Below are positions 10,066 to 23,120 of a stretch of DNA of 64,000 nucleotides, piece by piece. The notes below the pieces were generated by a model. It saw nothing but the letters and a program-made list of their open reading frames with translations. It was not told where the DNA came from and searched no databases. A program made the translations under genes and the position numbers. Within the stretch, counting starts at the first letter, position 1; each line of letters begins with the position of its first letter. Source of the DNA: Triatoma infestans. Lineage: Eukaryota > Arthropoda > Insecta > Hemiptera > Reduviidae. Location of the stretch: positions 60,506 through 124,505 of the forward strand of contig JAAEAF010003840.1 of NCBI GenBank assembly GCA_011037195.1. The letters are read 5' to 3'.

Positions 10066-11819
10066 CTCCAAAAAATAAATTATCCTTAAAAAAAAAAAAT
10101 GCTTGAAGTGAAAATGACAGGCATTTATGTGTGTAGATAGTATTCCAAAGTCTAAAGAAAAGTCGTTGAAGACCTTTTCTATAAAATCGCATAAAACTTA
10201 TTAAAAAAAAAAAAAAAAAACATTCAGAAATAACGCCCCTTTCAGTTGTGATGGTGTTTCACCAAACGTCATTATCAGATGAGGTTCTATCTAAACAGGA
10301 TAACTAGCTTTGAGGTTCCTGTGATTTTTCGATTCAAGAATTTGAGATGATTGTAGTAATTCTTCCTATAGAACAAGAGAAAGTAAACCTGGCCATAAAC
10401 GTTTCAGCACTGAAATTAATATTTTTACAGTGCCGAGAAAATCGATTTCAGTTGATCCTAGAGAGTTTTTTTTTTTAATCTTAGACACCTTTCTAAACTG
10501 CCATTTCTGCATAAAATATGTAGATCCACAATCTTACGTAATACTAAAGACAATTTAAATATAGTAAAACTTTCTCACTTTACAAAAAAAGAAGTATCAG
10601 AATTGTGGGGAAGGACAAGAAATGAAAGTCTTGTAAGGATTTCATTCCTTTTTATTTTTTTTTCGACAAAACATTTAAATAAATGTATCTTTAATGGCAC
10701 CTTGCTAGAAAGTGATAAGACTTGCTTAATTTACTTTTACAGTATATTCCCGTTACCACCAAGTTCGCCACAATTCAGCATTTCTCCATAGCTTGTCATT
10801 CCAGTTTTCATTTATGAAGACATCTCCCAGCTACTTTTTTTTCCTGTATGTCTTCTTGACTTTTCTTCTTTTTCCAGATGGAATCCAGGTGCCAATTCTT
10901 TGAGGTTATTATTCCGGATTCACACTTTGTAAATGTTCATTCCACATGTATTCTTGCATCTCCTCCAAAAACTCCATCTCAAGTGCTTTCAGCATTTGAA
11001 GTTAGTCCAAGGCATCTTTGACAGTGGAGGGGAAAATTCGCTTTCTATATCTCTTAGAAGAGCTTCATTTCATAGAACGATCGTGAAAAATGCCCTCATT
11101 GTTCATAATTCTGAATAGTTCAAAATAAATTTTTATGAATAAATTACGTTTTGTTAACAAGGTAAAAATTATATAAATATCCTTTGAAACATTTTAATTA
11201 ATTTTTTTTTTTTACATTCTATTTTTATAGCTAAACCTTTTAAGTAAGAATAATATTATTATTGAAGTGGATTTAATTTGCTATTATTATATCTTAGAAA
11301 ATGGAGTGATCCAATTACTTTTCTAGTTCTCAGGATAGTACAATTTTTAAATTAAGATTTCCGTTCATCATAAAAGATAAAGGATGATGGTTAATGAAAC
11401 TGCCAACAATATGATAACTTAGCAGTAACTGTAATGGGTTGATTAATATTGCATCCAAGTAATATATAGTCCAGTTTTTTTTTTTACAGATGATAAATTG
11501 TTCGTATTTCAAAAGATGAGGTCACGAAAACATTCATTTCATTCTCTTATTTTTTTTTTAATGTGTGTCATTTATTTATCTCCTCCTAGAACTATTTTAA
11601 GATTATGAATGATGAAAATATTAAACATACCATACTGTGTTAGAGCTTCATTTATATCATGTTTACATAACTATTTTACGTATTTTCAATCGAGTGTACT
11701 AAAAATATGGTTAGAGTTATCAAATCTGGTAAATTATCTCAGCCGACTTTCTTTTACTGCAATATACGTAGTTTTTATTTATTTATATCGATATAAATTT
11801 TCCAAATTTCACATATAAC
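10066..11819. other. No gene seen
   Basis: AT-rich spacer. Slightly more mixed composition around 10740-11110 includes an open frame at 10933-11118 and minus-strand stretches such as DVFINENWND, but I cannot match them to a family. A hairpin-type TGATAATGACG / GGTGAAACACC motif is present on the minus strand near 10245-10285. Confidence 0.4.
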
Positions 11820-12487
11820 TGTAATGGAATCGTTTGATGTGTGATTCCTGGAGTAGCAGATGTCTTGAAGAGGGCGGAAGTTAGTTGAGAGATTTTGGGA
11901 AGTTAGTGCTCGAATAATTAAACGGTTTATATAAAAATAACTATAATTGAACAATACTTTGAACGTTAGAAATGGTAACTAATAATTATAATAAAATACT
12001 TAGTAATAAATAGAAGATAAATTAGGATGATAAAATAACTAACTAAGATGCACAACTAAGAGAATGATAAGTTTGAATATAACTGTGTATAGTAAATTGC
12101 CGCTTGTGTATAAAGACGTGCTCGTTTGGTCGTAGGTGATATATTAATCTCGTCGTATATGATAGAGTTTATATAATACTGTTGTTCACACTCACACCAA
12201 GACATCTGTCCTAGTGTGCGACCTTCGTAGTTTGGTGACATTATTCAGGTCAGTTCAGTAGCCAACCTTATCGCGGTGCTTGCTTATTGATGTACAGTAT
12301 TGATGAAAAGGCTTTGTTAATCGTTTGTTTGGCCGCGGCTGTCTTGAAGCCGGCGGCCAACTAGGTCGCAGGTTTTATTACTGCCACTCTTTGTTAAGGT
12401 AGCAGCTGGCTGGAACCACTAGTTGTAAATTATTATTTCTTTGGTGTTTGACTTTGCCGATGTCAATGACTTTGCCATGTCATTACA
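11820..12487 (-). mobile_element. Solo LTR, family 3
   Basis: 668-bp LTR on the minus strand, from TGTAATGACATGGCAAAGTC to CGATTCCATTACA (inverted ends TGTAATG/CATTACA). It is flanked by a perfect 4-bp target duplication, TAAC (11816-11819 and 12488-12491). It matches the plus-strand LTR at 47697-48389 in several blocks: AGATGTCTT-GTGTGAG, AGTTGTGCAT, CTAACTTCCGCC, CTCTTCAAGACATCT and CAGGAATCAC. The 4-bp duplication suits Ty3-like (Gypsy) integrases; the superfamily is inferred. No internal region remains. Confidence 0.85.
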
Positions 12488-12999
12488 TAACCGAAGATAT
12501 ATGTGCATACGAAACAAAGTTAGAGGTCGGACTTTTCCGGTATACCGAATTTTTTCAAACATGGAATTTTGGAAACAATAGATTCATATTAATATTATAT
12601 AGACGTTAGTATCCTATTATTATATATTGAAAAAGCAGTTTAGTAGAAAATCTAACGTGTCACACTAGAATCTAATGTAACTTCCACTAGAACATCACTT
12701 AAATGAATTATCCGACAAAAATGTTTCAAATAAAAATTGTAGTTCTTTTTATGATTAGTTAATATTCGAAGCTAAGAAAATTGTTGGATACGTATTCGAG
12801 AAAATCGCAAAAAACAAAAATCTATAATAAAAGAAAATAAATTACAATGAAGTAGTATTTCTCATCGACTGATATTGACAAAAACCTTAGTTCGCTTCTC
12901 TTAGTAACCCCTAAACAAAATGGCAAGTTGCTGCTTTTTGCGATTACCATTTTTGAGTTATACTGTTCACATGAAATATTTTTCGCATCCTAAATCGTA
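12488..12999. other. No gene seen
   Basis: AT-rich spacer between the solo LTR and the mariner relic; no motif recognised. Confidence 0.45.
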
Positions 13000-13765
13000 A
13001 TCATACATAATTTCCACAGTGTTGCCCCTTGAAAAATGAGCCATATACCGGAAAAGAGCAGTAGGGTAGGGTGCGGCAAAACGCTTACTTCCTCCATCTC
13101 TGCTAATTTTACGTGAGCTAAATGTGAACGATGTACGAGAGCGTTATCATGTTACAGAATAGCTTAATTTCGGTTAATTAAAAAAAGTGTACCTTCCTTT
13201 TAAGACTTCATAAAATCTATCTAGCTGGGCAATATATAGTTTACAGTCAACAGCTTTGCCATATAGTGCAAACTTTCAAAGTTCTACTAAACACAAAGCA
13301 AGCATGACTTTTTCCCCGATCATCTTCCATCTTGGTTAACCACTGGTTGGGCTAGATGGCCTTGCTTACGGTTCTATAGATTTTTCCAAAATATCCACTG
13401 TTCATCACTTTTAATTATTCTTTTTTCCAAAATTTGTTATCTTTTGGATTGTAGAGCAAATTTTTAGACATATCTACACAGAGATTCGGATATTGGTATT
13501 AAATTCCGGATGTCTATCATTCTGAAATGGTGACTCACTGTAGTGATTGAAACCACTTCACCAGCAGTTAATCCTCGAATGGACGTATGTGGATTCTGTT
13601 TCACAAATTCGATCAGTTCCTCAATTCATCGACAACTGAATTACGAACTGTTTTTGCCTTATCTTGAATTGAAGGCCATTTCGTCCACACTTTTGAATCG
13701 TTTAAACCTTTAAACCAAAACGGTACAATATTTTGGTACACTAACCCCTCTTTCTATTGCATAAA
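13000..13765 (-). pseudogene. Degraded mariner-type transposase
   Basis: Minus-strand transposase relic with many stops and frameshifts. N-terminal helix-turn-helix: EELIEFVKQNPHTSIRG followed by LTAGEVVSITTVSHHFRMI (about 13628-13510). Middle: KVMLALCLVEL and KAVDCKLYIAQLDRFYEVLK. Catalytic region: HDNALVHRSHLAHVKLAEM (about 13165-13105), matching the mariner HDN-x-x-xH motif with the second catalytic Asp. The first catalytic GDE motif and the third Asp region are not readable. No terminal inverted repeats were found, so the element edges are unknown. It is far more decayed than the mariner at 52771-53710. Confidence 0.7.
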
Positions 13766-14855
13766 TTTCCTCGGCTAACGCCTTTACCTCTCACTCCTTT
13801 TTCCAATAATTCTGCTTGACCCAGATTAAATGCAATAAAAAAATATGAGTTTATTGAAAAACTTGATCAGAAGGACCCCGTTTTATTTGTAAATTTTTAA
13901 AGTTAATTTCTAAAGTTTTAACAAAAGCTTTAAATCTTGCTATGTTTTTTGAGAAGGATTAAATACAGAAAATAAGAATTTATTGATGTAATAAATCTTC
14001 TGAACACAGTACTTTACAGACAGCCTCTGAGAAACTAGGATCTTAATATCTAGCGATTAGTTTAAGGATTTTCTAGCAATTAGTTTAAATTAAAATTTAG
14101 CATGAATCCAAAAAAAAAAGGAATGAAATTTTATAAGTACTTGTAGAAATGATGTGAGTGTTATTAATTCAACAGAACTTTAGGAAATTGCAACGCCTAA
14201 ATATGTGAACTTAATAAATTTATTCATGAATTGTTTCTAATGGTATTTGCGTAGAAGTATAATTGATAGGTAGTTAAGTAAAAAAGTGGCTGACTTTTAA
14301 CTTTGAAAACTTCTTGATCAAGTTAGATGACCTGAAGAATATTCAAAATGTGGGTTGCGGAAAAAGGTGGGCTGAAGAATTTTTACCTTCCAGATTTTCT
14401 TGGTGTTTAAATTATAATTTAGATTTTAGTGTTATTATTTTAATCATTTTATTTAATATTTATTATAAATTTTGCAAGTATTACCAATAAAAATAAAGAT
14501 GTACCTTCAGAAATAATTAAGTTTCTGTGATAGGTTTTCTAATTAATCTAGAATTTTAAAGAAACAGGATATATTTATTTTATACAAAGTTTATACAAAC
14601 TCGCGGAAAACTGCGGAGAAAAAAAAAATAATTCAATAAATCCGCACTTCTGGAGATTGACAGATTTTTGTTCCGAAACATTCCATGTCCGGCTGCGATA
14701 ATGTTACTCAGAATATTAAGCTTCAGCTTTCTGCAATCTTTTCCATTTTATCTATATTTTGTTTTACTTATTCACACACACTCTATTCGTTAAAAACATT
14801 TGTCATATTGGTACTCTATCCCGGCCAAATAGTACGTGTATATTTGTTTTGTGGT

Positions 14856-14888
14856 ATGAATGTATTTATTAGGATGAAAGTATTTATT
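14856..14888 (+). repeat. Degenerate ~17-bp repeat
   Basis: Two units of the form ATGAATGTATTTATT / GGATGAAAGTATTTATT. Related units occur at 17634-17668 and, inverted, at 41977-42043. Confidence 0.5.
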
Positions 14889-17633
14889 GAAGAATTTGTA
14901 GTTATGAATGAAAACGAATGTGTGAATGAGTAATACCAGCGCTATTGCCAGCCATAAATGAAAAACACTAAACTATTCAAATGAGTATTGTAAATTCGGG
15001 AATCATTCTTCACTACAAAGTGAATAGGTGTGAACAAATTATGCAACCTCAAAGCATAAAAATAACCGCAAGGTTCATTGCTCAAAAAAAAAAAAAAAGA
15101 AAAAAAAAGGCTTTATTGAGGGCTTTGAACGGTTTATAGCGCATGCTTTTTCTTCTAAGTTTAAAAATATTTTTCAATTTTTAAATAATTAGTCCATTCA
15201 ATTTTTTTTTCCATATAGTTGCGCTATAGCAGTAAACTTGCTCATGTTTTTTGTCTCATCAACTTGTGCGTAGTTTGGTAAAAGATGCTACTAGCTTCAT
15301 TTGAAAATGATTCCGCCTGTGTAAACATTTAAAACAGTTGAACCGTATACACGCGCACAACCTATATAGCCCTAAAAGGTATTCAATACACTCCCCTCTT
15401 TTTTTTTTTACTTTTAAAAGAATTCCTTATTTGTTTTTTTAAAAAAAATAAACATTCACTTTATAATAACACAATCTTCCTTTCATGTTGAATTGTTTAT
15501 ATTTATTTTGTAACAAAAAAAAAAATTACTCCATTTTCGTTTATTGTTTTGAGATCTATAAATAAGCTAGCTAATTAAAGCAACGGTTTTTTTTTTTTTG
15601 CTAAAAATCTCTGAATTAAGCGCCAAAAAATAGGTTGGTTCAAGGTTCTTTGTCTTCATAGTGCCGGAGAGATCATTTTTTGGCAATAAAATAATCAATT
15701 TAGATTTCTAGGTGCAAAAAAAAACCTGGTGTGAAACACTCACACTTTTTCTCGTACCACAATTGTTATAGTCCTAATTGATAAACATTTCTTCAGACTT
15801 AGAATTTTTACTAAATATATGGTTGACTTCAATAATATGATAGAGGGAACTGCAGTATAATGAAGAGTAAGCTCTCCTGGAATTGCCAGAGACCTTCCAT
15901 TGTTTCGGAAAAAGAAATTCAAAATTTTATCCTTTAATAAAATTTGTGCCTTAATAAAACAAAAACAATTTTCTTAATGATCTATAATGATAGACGCTGA
16001 TCAATTTTTATAAACACATCTGAATTTAATTTACATATATAATTACTATTGGATGCATGTAGAAAAAAACAGCCATATCTGTTTCAAATCAACAAAGTAA
16101 TATGTAATATTTATAACGTAATTATCTTTTGTGAGAACGGCTAATGTAAGGGTTTACATTCCTTATTAAAGGCAATGAAATATATTTATCTAACTAATAA
16201 TAACTAGTTCGCTAACAATATAATGATCTATATCCGTGTTTATAAAAACTAACCTATTTTTTTTGCTAATTTGTATTCATTCTATTCTTACCATTTATTT
16301 GTATCTGCTAATGCCCCACCAGTTAAACTATGGAAATCGATACTATTTGTTAGAGAGGAGGTCATTGAAAGTGGCAGATAATAATAGAATTCTAATTAAT
16401 CCAGACTCATAACTAAATTCAGAATAACGTGGCATATAAAACAGTTAATGGATTAAATTAAAATAAATTTTAGAAATTAAATCTGTTATGTGCTCTAGTT
16501 CAATCTTTTATCGATATAAATGGATAAATCGAAAAATAGTTAAATAAATATTAGATACTAATCTTTTTTAATTCCCCTAGAATAATAACAGGACCCGGCT
16601 GTGCGGGAACTCGGTTCGAGAATGAAAACTAACTTAGAAGCTCTAATGATCTCAGTATAGTTGCGCAAAAAAAGTATTTAAAAAAAGGGTAGAAAGAATT
16701 ATGCGTTTTAATATGATCTATAAACAATTCTTGCAGGATACTAAGGATACTTCTCCATATATATATATTCTTGTTAATGTTCCATTCTGGTTACAGTCAT
16801 TTCACTGATTCACCTCCTATTACCTATTTTGATGACAGTGCATTTATTTTCAGTATGCACATATTTTACTCACTCTCCGAGTAACAAAAAAATATGATTA
16901 TAAATCAGTAACTTAAGAGGGGGTTTGAGTAAATTTCGTCAGTTATCAGTTTTATATGTGAGTCTGCGAAAACGGACTTATCAGTAATCAAACTCAATGT
17001 TGCACGACTACTTCGATGAAAAACGAACAACGTACAGTTTAAACTTTCTAATCTCACTTGTACATTATGTTTTATTGTTAAAAGATTGTGCTAAATGTTA
17101 AGCCAAGTTAAGATATGTGAAATGTGCTGTTTTGTTAGCAAAGGACAAGTGTGCTAAATGCTTAAGTAAAGTCATTAGATTTTCAGTTTTCTTTTTCTGG
17201 GTCACCTATGTTATTTCTAACCTACTCTGCTAACTAATATTATGAACTATTTATCTTGAATTGATAATTTTTTTATTGACTTTTTAATGATTCTGGGTGA
17301 ATTTTGATTATTATATTTTCTCGATATCATCGGATTTTATTTAAACGTGATATTTAACGAATACTCGTAATTCTATTAAGGGGAATTTTTACAGAGATAA
17401 GAATTTCTTCTAAGTATCATTTCTGTATTTATAGTTTCAATAATTTTATAAAATTATAGACCCTGAAATTTGTTATATAAATTCCTTATTTGGAAAAATT
17501 AATAGTTAGGACTTGAAAATTGGATTAGAAATAATCCACATCGGGTTATAAATTTCATTTAGTGTTTTTTAGAAAAATATTATAATCGTTTAGTGTGAAT
17601 GATAGGTTTGTATTGTTTGGTTCTGTTACATGG

Positions 17634-17668
17634 AGTGAAAGTATTTATTTGGATGAAGGTATTTATTA
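17634..17668 (+). repeat. Degenerate ~17-bp repeat
   Basis: GAGTGAAAGTATTTATTTGG then ATGAAGGTATTTATT; same unit as at 14856-14888. Confidence 0.5.
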
Positions 17669-18515
17669 GCTAGTAAGAATAAGATAGGTTTAGAGTGCAA
17701 TTGAGTTGATTAAGGATGAAATGCAGGGACCAAATACCGTTCAGGAGTGGTAACATCGTTTGATCGTTTAATAAGTCTACTGTAATTGGGAGCCACTGTA
17801 ATACTTGGAAGTGTAGGCCTGCAGCCGGGATTGGCACCCCGGCATTTGTGTAAATAGGAAGAGTGGTCGTTGAGTGAAATTTTGGTATGTGGATTAGATT
17901 TTAAATTTTTAATAGTGCAATTGTAGATTACTTATGATCTTGAAAAAAATTGACAAGAATAAATGAATAAGTACAGTAGGTGCAAATGACCTTAGCTGTT
18001 GCTGCGCACCTTTACAAAATAATAAATAAAAAAAAAAATTATGATGGTGTCCAATACCTGGGTTTGAGGATTGAGATTTATTTATTTATTGGCGATTTTT
18101 TTTTACTTGAAAAAAAAAATAAAATGAAATAGAACTTACCTTGCTTTTGACGGCTGCACTAATCCTATTTTATTTATTTTTTTCAACCTTGCTCTCAAGT
18201 GGTGCGCTATAAATTATTGTTCCAAACTCTCTTCCAAGCAACAGTTTCCGCACGTATTTTCTTTGTCTTCTTAGATTTTTATTTTGTTCTTGTGTTTTTT
18301 CTCTTGAATTACTTGAAAAGATTTATAAAGATTTGGTGATACATTCTCTAGAAATGTTTCAGCGATGTTAGTAAGTTATGAATGTTATAAAATACAAGAA
18401 TGTTTATTGATTAATTTTTAAGTTATTTATTGTCTTAAATACTGTTTATTATCTTCATAAACTTTACGGTATCATCATTTTCTTTAAAACAGGAAAATTG
18501 CTTTTCTTTTTTTCC

Positions 18516-18575
<60 letters not shown>
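18516..18575. repeat. (GT)n microsatellite
   Basis: About 60 bp of TG repeats interrupted twice by an A. It accounts for the (CV)n tract in the open frame at 18498-18764, which should not be read as a protein. Confidence 0.95.
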
Positions 18576-18576
<1 letters not shown>

Positions 18577-18883
18577 TACTGTATAATTTCAGGACATTCA
18601 CTTTTCATGCAACATTATCTCCGCTGGTACGTACATTGAAGTCTATTTTTGTTGTTGTTCAGTTACAAGTAATGTTAATCTATGGACACATTAAAACCAC
18701 GATGCTTTTAAAGAAAAAAAAAATTAATAATGTCCTTTCACTTTTTTGTGATAAAAGAAAATAGCTTTGAAGTCCCCAAAAAATGAAATAACTGAAAATC
18801 ATTGTAAGTACAGGATTTTCACTCCACTTTGGGTACTACCAACAAATTTTTTGACGAAAGTTTTTAGTCAAAATGCGTCAACC

Positions 18884-19310
18884 TTCTTCTTCTACTTCTT
18901 CCTTTGGCACTACGGCCCTTGTAGGACCTTGGCCTCCTTAAGCAGATTAGACCAGCCCTCTCGATCTACCGTCTTTCTTCTCCATTGGCGAACCTGGATT
19001 TTTTGGAGGTCATCCTCCACATCTTGTAGCCAACGGAGTCGCCCGTGGTCTTTTCCCCCCAGGATGCCCTTCAAAAGCTTTGCGTGGGCCTCTACCCCGA
19101 TCCATTCTTTCTAGGTGCCCCAGCCATCTCAGTCTTCCGACTTTGATAGCGGTCACCAGGTCTACATCCTTATAAAGCTCCTTGAGGCTCGGTATTCCTT
19201 CTACATCTGAAGGCCCATTGTCAACTACAGGTCCGTAGATAGTTCTAAGGACCTTCCCTTCCCAGCAATTTAGCCTATTTTCATCCTCAAATGCGAATTT
19301 ACTGAAAAGG
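18884..19310 (-). pseudogene. Non-LTR retrotransposon C-terminus (ERKILRKIYGP type)
   Basis: Minus-strand end of a LINE open reading frame. In order: WEGKVLRTIYGP, AIKVGRLRWLGHLERMDRG and, after a one-base frameshift, RLRWLQDVEDDLQKIQVRQW with DREGWSNLLKEAKVLQGP and a stop (18910-18912). This is the post-RT thumb/connection pattern (RWLGH-RM, RWL-DVE-DL, W-A-DR-W) common in insect LINEs. A GAAGAAGTAGAAGAAGAAG-like tail follows at about 18885-18903, which fits a short-tandem-repeat 3' end. 5'-truncated; relatives at 41250-41830 and 48765-49155. Confidence 0.75.
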
Positions 19311-19344
19311 TTTTTATCTCTTTTTTTCTCGATATTTTTTAAAA

Positions 19345-20105
19345 TATAGACAGTATCCTGGCCCCTATACTTTATTCAATTTACACTGCTGATATCCCCA
19401 CACATCCCAATACGACCGTCTTTACTTATGCCAATGATACAGCAGTCCTTTCCCCTCACAAAGATCCTGTAATTTCCAAACATATTCTTCAATGTCATCT
19501 TCAATTATTAGAAATCTGGCTAACCAAATGGAAAATAAAAATCAACACGAACAAATCTAAATTTATAGTATTCACTCTAACTAAAAAAGTAATCTCTCCA
19601 GTCAATCTCTACAATACTGTAGCCACTTCCAGACCATGTTCGTTATCTGGGACTTTACTTAGACAAAGGTCTTACTTGGAACCCACATACTAGACTCAAA
19701 CGAACTTCCTTTAGCCGACGTTGCCGATTTCTTGACAAACGCTCTAAACTGACTCTACAAAATAAAAGACGACTTTATACCGCTCTCCTCTCACCAATTT
19801 GGAATTACGGACTAGAACTTTATGGGACTGCAAAAAGAAATAATCTCAACAGACTCCAAACTCTCCCAATCCAAGATCCTACGTCTATCGTCGATGCTCC
19901 TTTTTACGTCTCAAACAAAACAATCCATACTGACTTTAAGGTTCCATTTATTCACACCCTAGCAAAATCCAGATATCTCAAATTCCATAGTAATCTCTCC
20001 CTCAATCCTAATCCTCTAGTTCACACTCTCTCTTCAAATTCACTTCCGGGTAATCCTCCAAGACGACTGAAGCGTCGTTGGCCCAGCGACCTCCTGGGCA
20101 TGTAA
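19345..20105 (+). pseudogene. Jockey-type reverse transcriptase, C-terminal half
   Basis: Plus-strand Jockey-clade (X-element/BS-like) relic. In order: SILAPILYSIYTADIPTHPN (just after the RT GVPQGS position), TVFTYANDTAVLSPHKDP (RT catalytic box C, YADD altered to YAND), WLTKWKIKINTNKSKF and, after a frameshift, YLGLYLDKGLTWNPHT. These are followed by SPIWNYGLELYGTAKRNN, DAPFYVSNKTIHTDFKVPF and PPRRLKRRWPSDLLGM with a stop at 20103-20105. The N-terminus and endonuclease are missing. It lies tail-to-tail with the minus-strand LINE end just to its left. Inactive. Confidence 0.85.
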
Positions 20106-20986
20106 TGATAGTTATCAGTGGATAACTTATCATTCACACCAATCACGCCTCTTTTATATGTACATTGATCATTTTTACTTGTTACATGCAGAGCATGTAG
20201 TTGTAAAATTCTAAATAATATTAAAAAAACTAAATATTCTGACATATGGTCTTATCAATTTTTTGAATATATTTTTTTCGTTTATACAAAAGGAAAAATT
20301 TATTTCGGTTTGTTTTTCTTGGAAGTGATACTGTGTTCTGTTGTTTTTCATATACAGGTGCAATCTATAGTCTTCCTTCTGCATTTAAGTTACATTAATC
20401 CAGTACAAGTTAAAGAAAGTTGGTTGACTGGAATTGTGACTTGGTTGAAAATTTATTTTAGGTTTTCGCTTTTGCTAGGCTGAGCTCAAACTCAAAAATG
20501 GTTTGAATACGGTTCTGTAAATTTAATATAACATATTACAAACATCGTCATAAGTATATTCTACGTATATATTAAGATAGAAGTCCACACTTAACCGCAT
20601 AGATATATATATAGGCTTGTACCGTCCGATGTGAACCAAAAATTCCGTTTTCAAGTCATACCAGATAGTTTTTTTTTATAAAATAATTTTTTTACCTGCG
20701 GTATGGTATGAAACTGTTTGAAATTTATAGTAGATTTTATTTTTTATCAGAATTAGTTTCACAAAAATTATTTAAATAGTTTTAAGTATTTAATAAATTA
20801 AAGTATAAGTACAATAGTAAAGTATTTTTAATAAACTTTAACTATTTTTACATTAATCTTTTTTTTTACTTCTATATTGCAAATTTTATATAAAATATAA
20901 GAACCGTTATTATAAATATAGAAACCGTTTCTTACTTCTCTATTTACTTTTTTTTTTAGTCTTAATTATACATCATATAAAGAGAC
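20106..20986. other. No gene seen; Jockey 3' UTR then AT-rich spacer
   Basis: The first hundred or so bases may be the Jockey 3' untranslated region. The rest is AT-rich without recognisable content. Confidence 0.45.
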
Positions 20987-21370
20987 TTAAGGGATTGAAC
21001 GACAACCATTCAGTGATGGAGGAGCCGTCAGTTCGCCATTACGGCTAGATATAACATAGCAGCTTCCCAGGAGGACAGCGTTTACGTTAACGTGAAGATG
21101 GTCGTGTAGCACCCCCCCCCCGTCGCTGCACAAGAATTTATGGGAAGTGTTCTGGTTGACATATTCTGGCATCAGACAATTATGGTGATTGTTAATTGAC
21201 GAAATGGATTTTTGTGTTGTTGTACGAGTTGGCAGAATGTTTAGGTCGGTGTAGATTATGTAGTTGGAGACGTAGAAAGGAACAGTTCTTAGGATTGAAA
21301 CAAACACTGAGTTCCGGATTGAGCCCCGCGTCAGTGATTCCCTGAAAACCGACGTTCGCCTGTATTGCAA
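20987..21370 (-). pseudogene. Probable Jockey C-terminal fragment
   Basis: The 127-codon minus-strand open frame contains SILRTVPFYVSNYIIYTDLN. This lines up with the APFYVSN-x-x-IHTDL segment near the C-terminus of the Jockey relics at 19345-20105 and 61205-61690. Downstream NNHHNCLMPEYV fits the following region loosely; the remainder is not alignable. It is probably a short decayed fragment in a frame that stayed open by chance. A poly(C) run lies at about 21111-21121. Confidence 0.5.
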
Positions 21371-23039
21371 TGAGCCTCTTCAGTGTCGTTTAACCTGACT
21401 ATAATAGGTGATTGCAACATAGGCAAAAACGTCGGTTTTCAACCAGAAAATTCACGACGTTTTCATGAAAATGGCCTCGGAAACTAAAAAAAACAATCAT
21501 GTTCTTGGAGGTTTTTTTTCAATTCAATCTAACTACACAGGATTATTTTAAAGATAAACTAGCTAATTAATTTCTACTTGCTTTAAATAAATTATCTTAT
21601 GAGCAAGTTCTATTTAATTTATTTTGTTTACAACATAAGTAATGAATTTTAATAACCATAACAATCCTGCAACCAGTTTTAATTAATCCAGCGTATTTAT
21701 TTAATACAAAAAAAAAAAAAAAAAAAAAAAGACAGGTTGATATATAAGAAATTTATCTTAATGAATCTAAAATAAAAACAAAATCAAAGAAAAAGTATTT
21801 TAAGAAATTAAATGCTTTCATTTTAACTGTTAATGATTAACGGATTTTACGTAGTCTTGATAAAATTAATCATGATAAAAATCAAAATGAGAAAGATGTA
21901 CACACTTGATTAAAAATAAAAATAAAAAGGTGGAACATGAAAGAAATTTCATTTCTAGTATGCAAACCGGTTTGTTTGGAGAGCATACGTAATTGACAGT
22001 GAAATTTATTTAGTGATAGTGTATGTGTTGTGTGGCATGACATAAGCTTTATATATATTTTTTTTACTATTATGTAAGATTGTTTTAGTAGCAAAAGTGA
22101 CTGTAATAAATTGCCTAAAGTTTGCGGCTTGATCGCCAACAATTGCCGCTAGTGTACCCACTCGCAATTGTTATAAAAATTTGAAATAAATATTTTAGTT
22201 TGTAAAGATTACTCTTTTATTATAATATTATTTGTTTAAAAAGTTGAAGTTTCCATTATTAGTTATGAAATAGGAGTTTTAGTTTTTAGATTTGATTTCA
22301 TTTATTGGAAAACTTTTGAAAATAAATATTTTAGTTTGCAACTTTAATGGAAGGAGAACTTTCACTTCTAGTTAAGAAGTTCTATATAAACTTGAACATT
22401 TTATTGGTTTGCTTTCCTTTAAATTTATATAGGTAACTGATTGGTTAATTGCATATTGTGGATTCATTAAATTACATAACTACTGATTGTACAAATTTCT
22501 ACTATAAATATTGAAACTTAACTTTCTTTAATTTATCCGGCTTTTTCCTTAGCAACTAAAGTTGAAATCAATTAAGAGAAATGTTTATAGCTTGTTTATA
22601 GAACTGTTTTTCCCAATATTTCAACTTTCTCTTATTGTAGTTTCAAGGACAGTAATTATCACTTACTTTCGTGGCAGATTTTTTCGAAATTGAATTGTCA
22701 TCAAAAAATACAATCAACTTTAGCGTACTTCTTCAATGCAAAAAAAGAGTAATTTTAGAGAACGCTATTATTGTTTTTGTTTTGTTTTTTTTGTTTTTTT
22801 TTTTAGAATAATTTAACATAAAAACGAAACATCGCGTAAAGTTCATACTTGAGATTCCATTTAGTGTGAGCCTGGCACAAACGTTTTGATATTAATAAGT
22901 CATATCCAGAATTACCCCTTTTATAGATTTTTTTTTTTTTTTTACACTCCATTATCTCAAAAATAGATATACAATTTACGGTATATTTAAAATAGCAATA
23001 TATAAAAATACGCGACTTCAGAAATATCACCTTACATGA
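21371..23039. other. No gene seen
   Basis: AT-rich; a long poly(A) at about 21709-21730 may mark a retroelement tail. The open frames at 21882-22142 and 22803-23180 have no recognisable domain; the latter overlaps the hairpin repeat. Confidence 0.4.
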
Positions 23040-23120
23040 TCTTGAATGGCAGTTATAAGCAAATAAAAATAAATAATTGATGAATATATGGATGGGTCTG
23101 CAGTGCTGGATAACATCTGG

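Larger units (their letters stand above)
13766..18883. other. No gene seen; long AT-rich stretch with small repeats
   Basis: Contains degenerate 17-18-bp repeats (14856-14888 and 17634-17668), a GT microsatellite and several homopolymers. Near 15720-15760 on the minus strand, GTGTGAGTGTTTCACACCAG is the same terminal block as the modular TIR elements, so a fragment of that family probably lies here. A less AT-rich patch at 17720-17860 is unexplained. The open frames at 14685-14933 and 15740-15922 lack recognisable domains. Confidence 0.4.

Noticed and set aside
10933..11118. 61-codon frame in a less AT-rich patch, and its antisense
   Set aside because: Antisense words resembled LINE connection regions, but no motif could be aligned with confidence.
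16595..16625. Possible tRNA B box (CTCGGTTCGAGAATG)
   Set aside because: No A box at a suitable distance and no cloverleaf; probably chance or an unrecognisable SINE remnant.
18498..18764. 88-codon frame with a (Cys-Val)n tract
   Set aside because: It is the translation of a GT microsatellite plus flanks; no domain or conserved start context.
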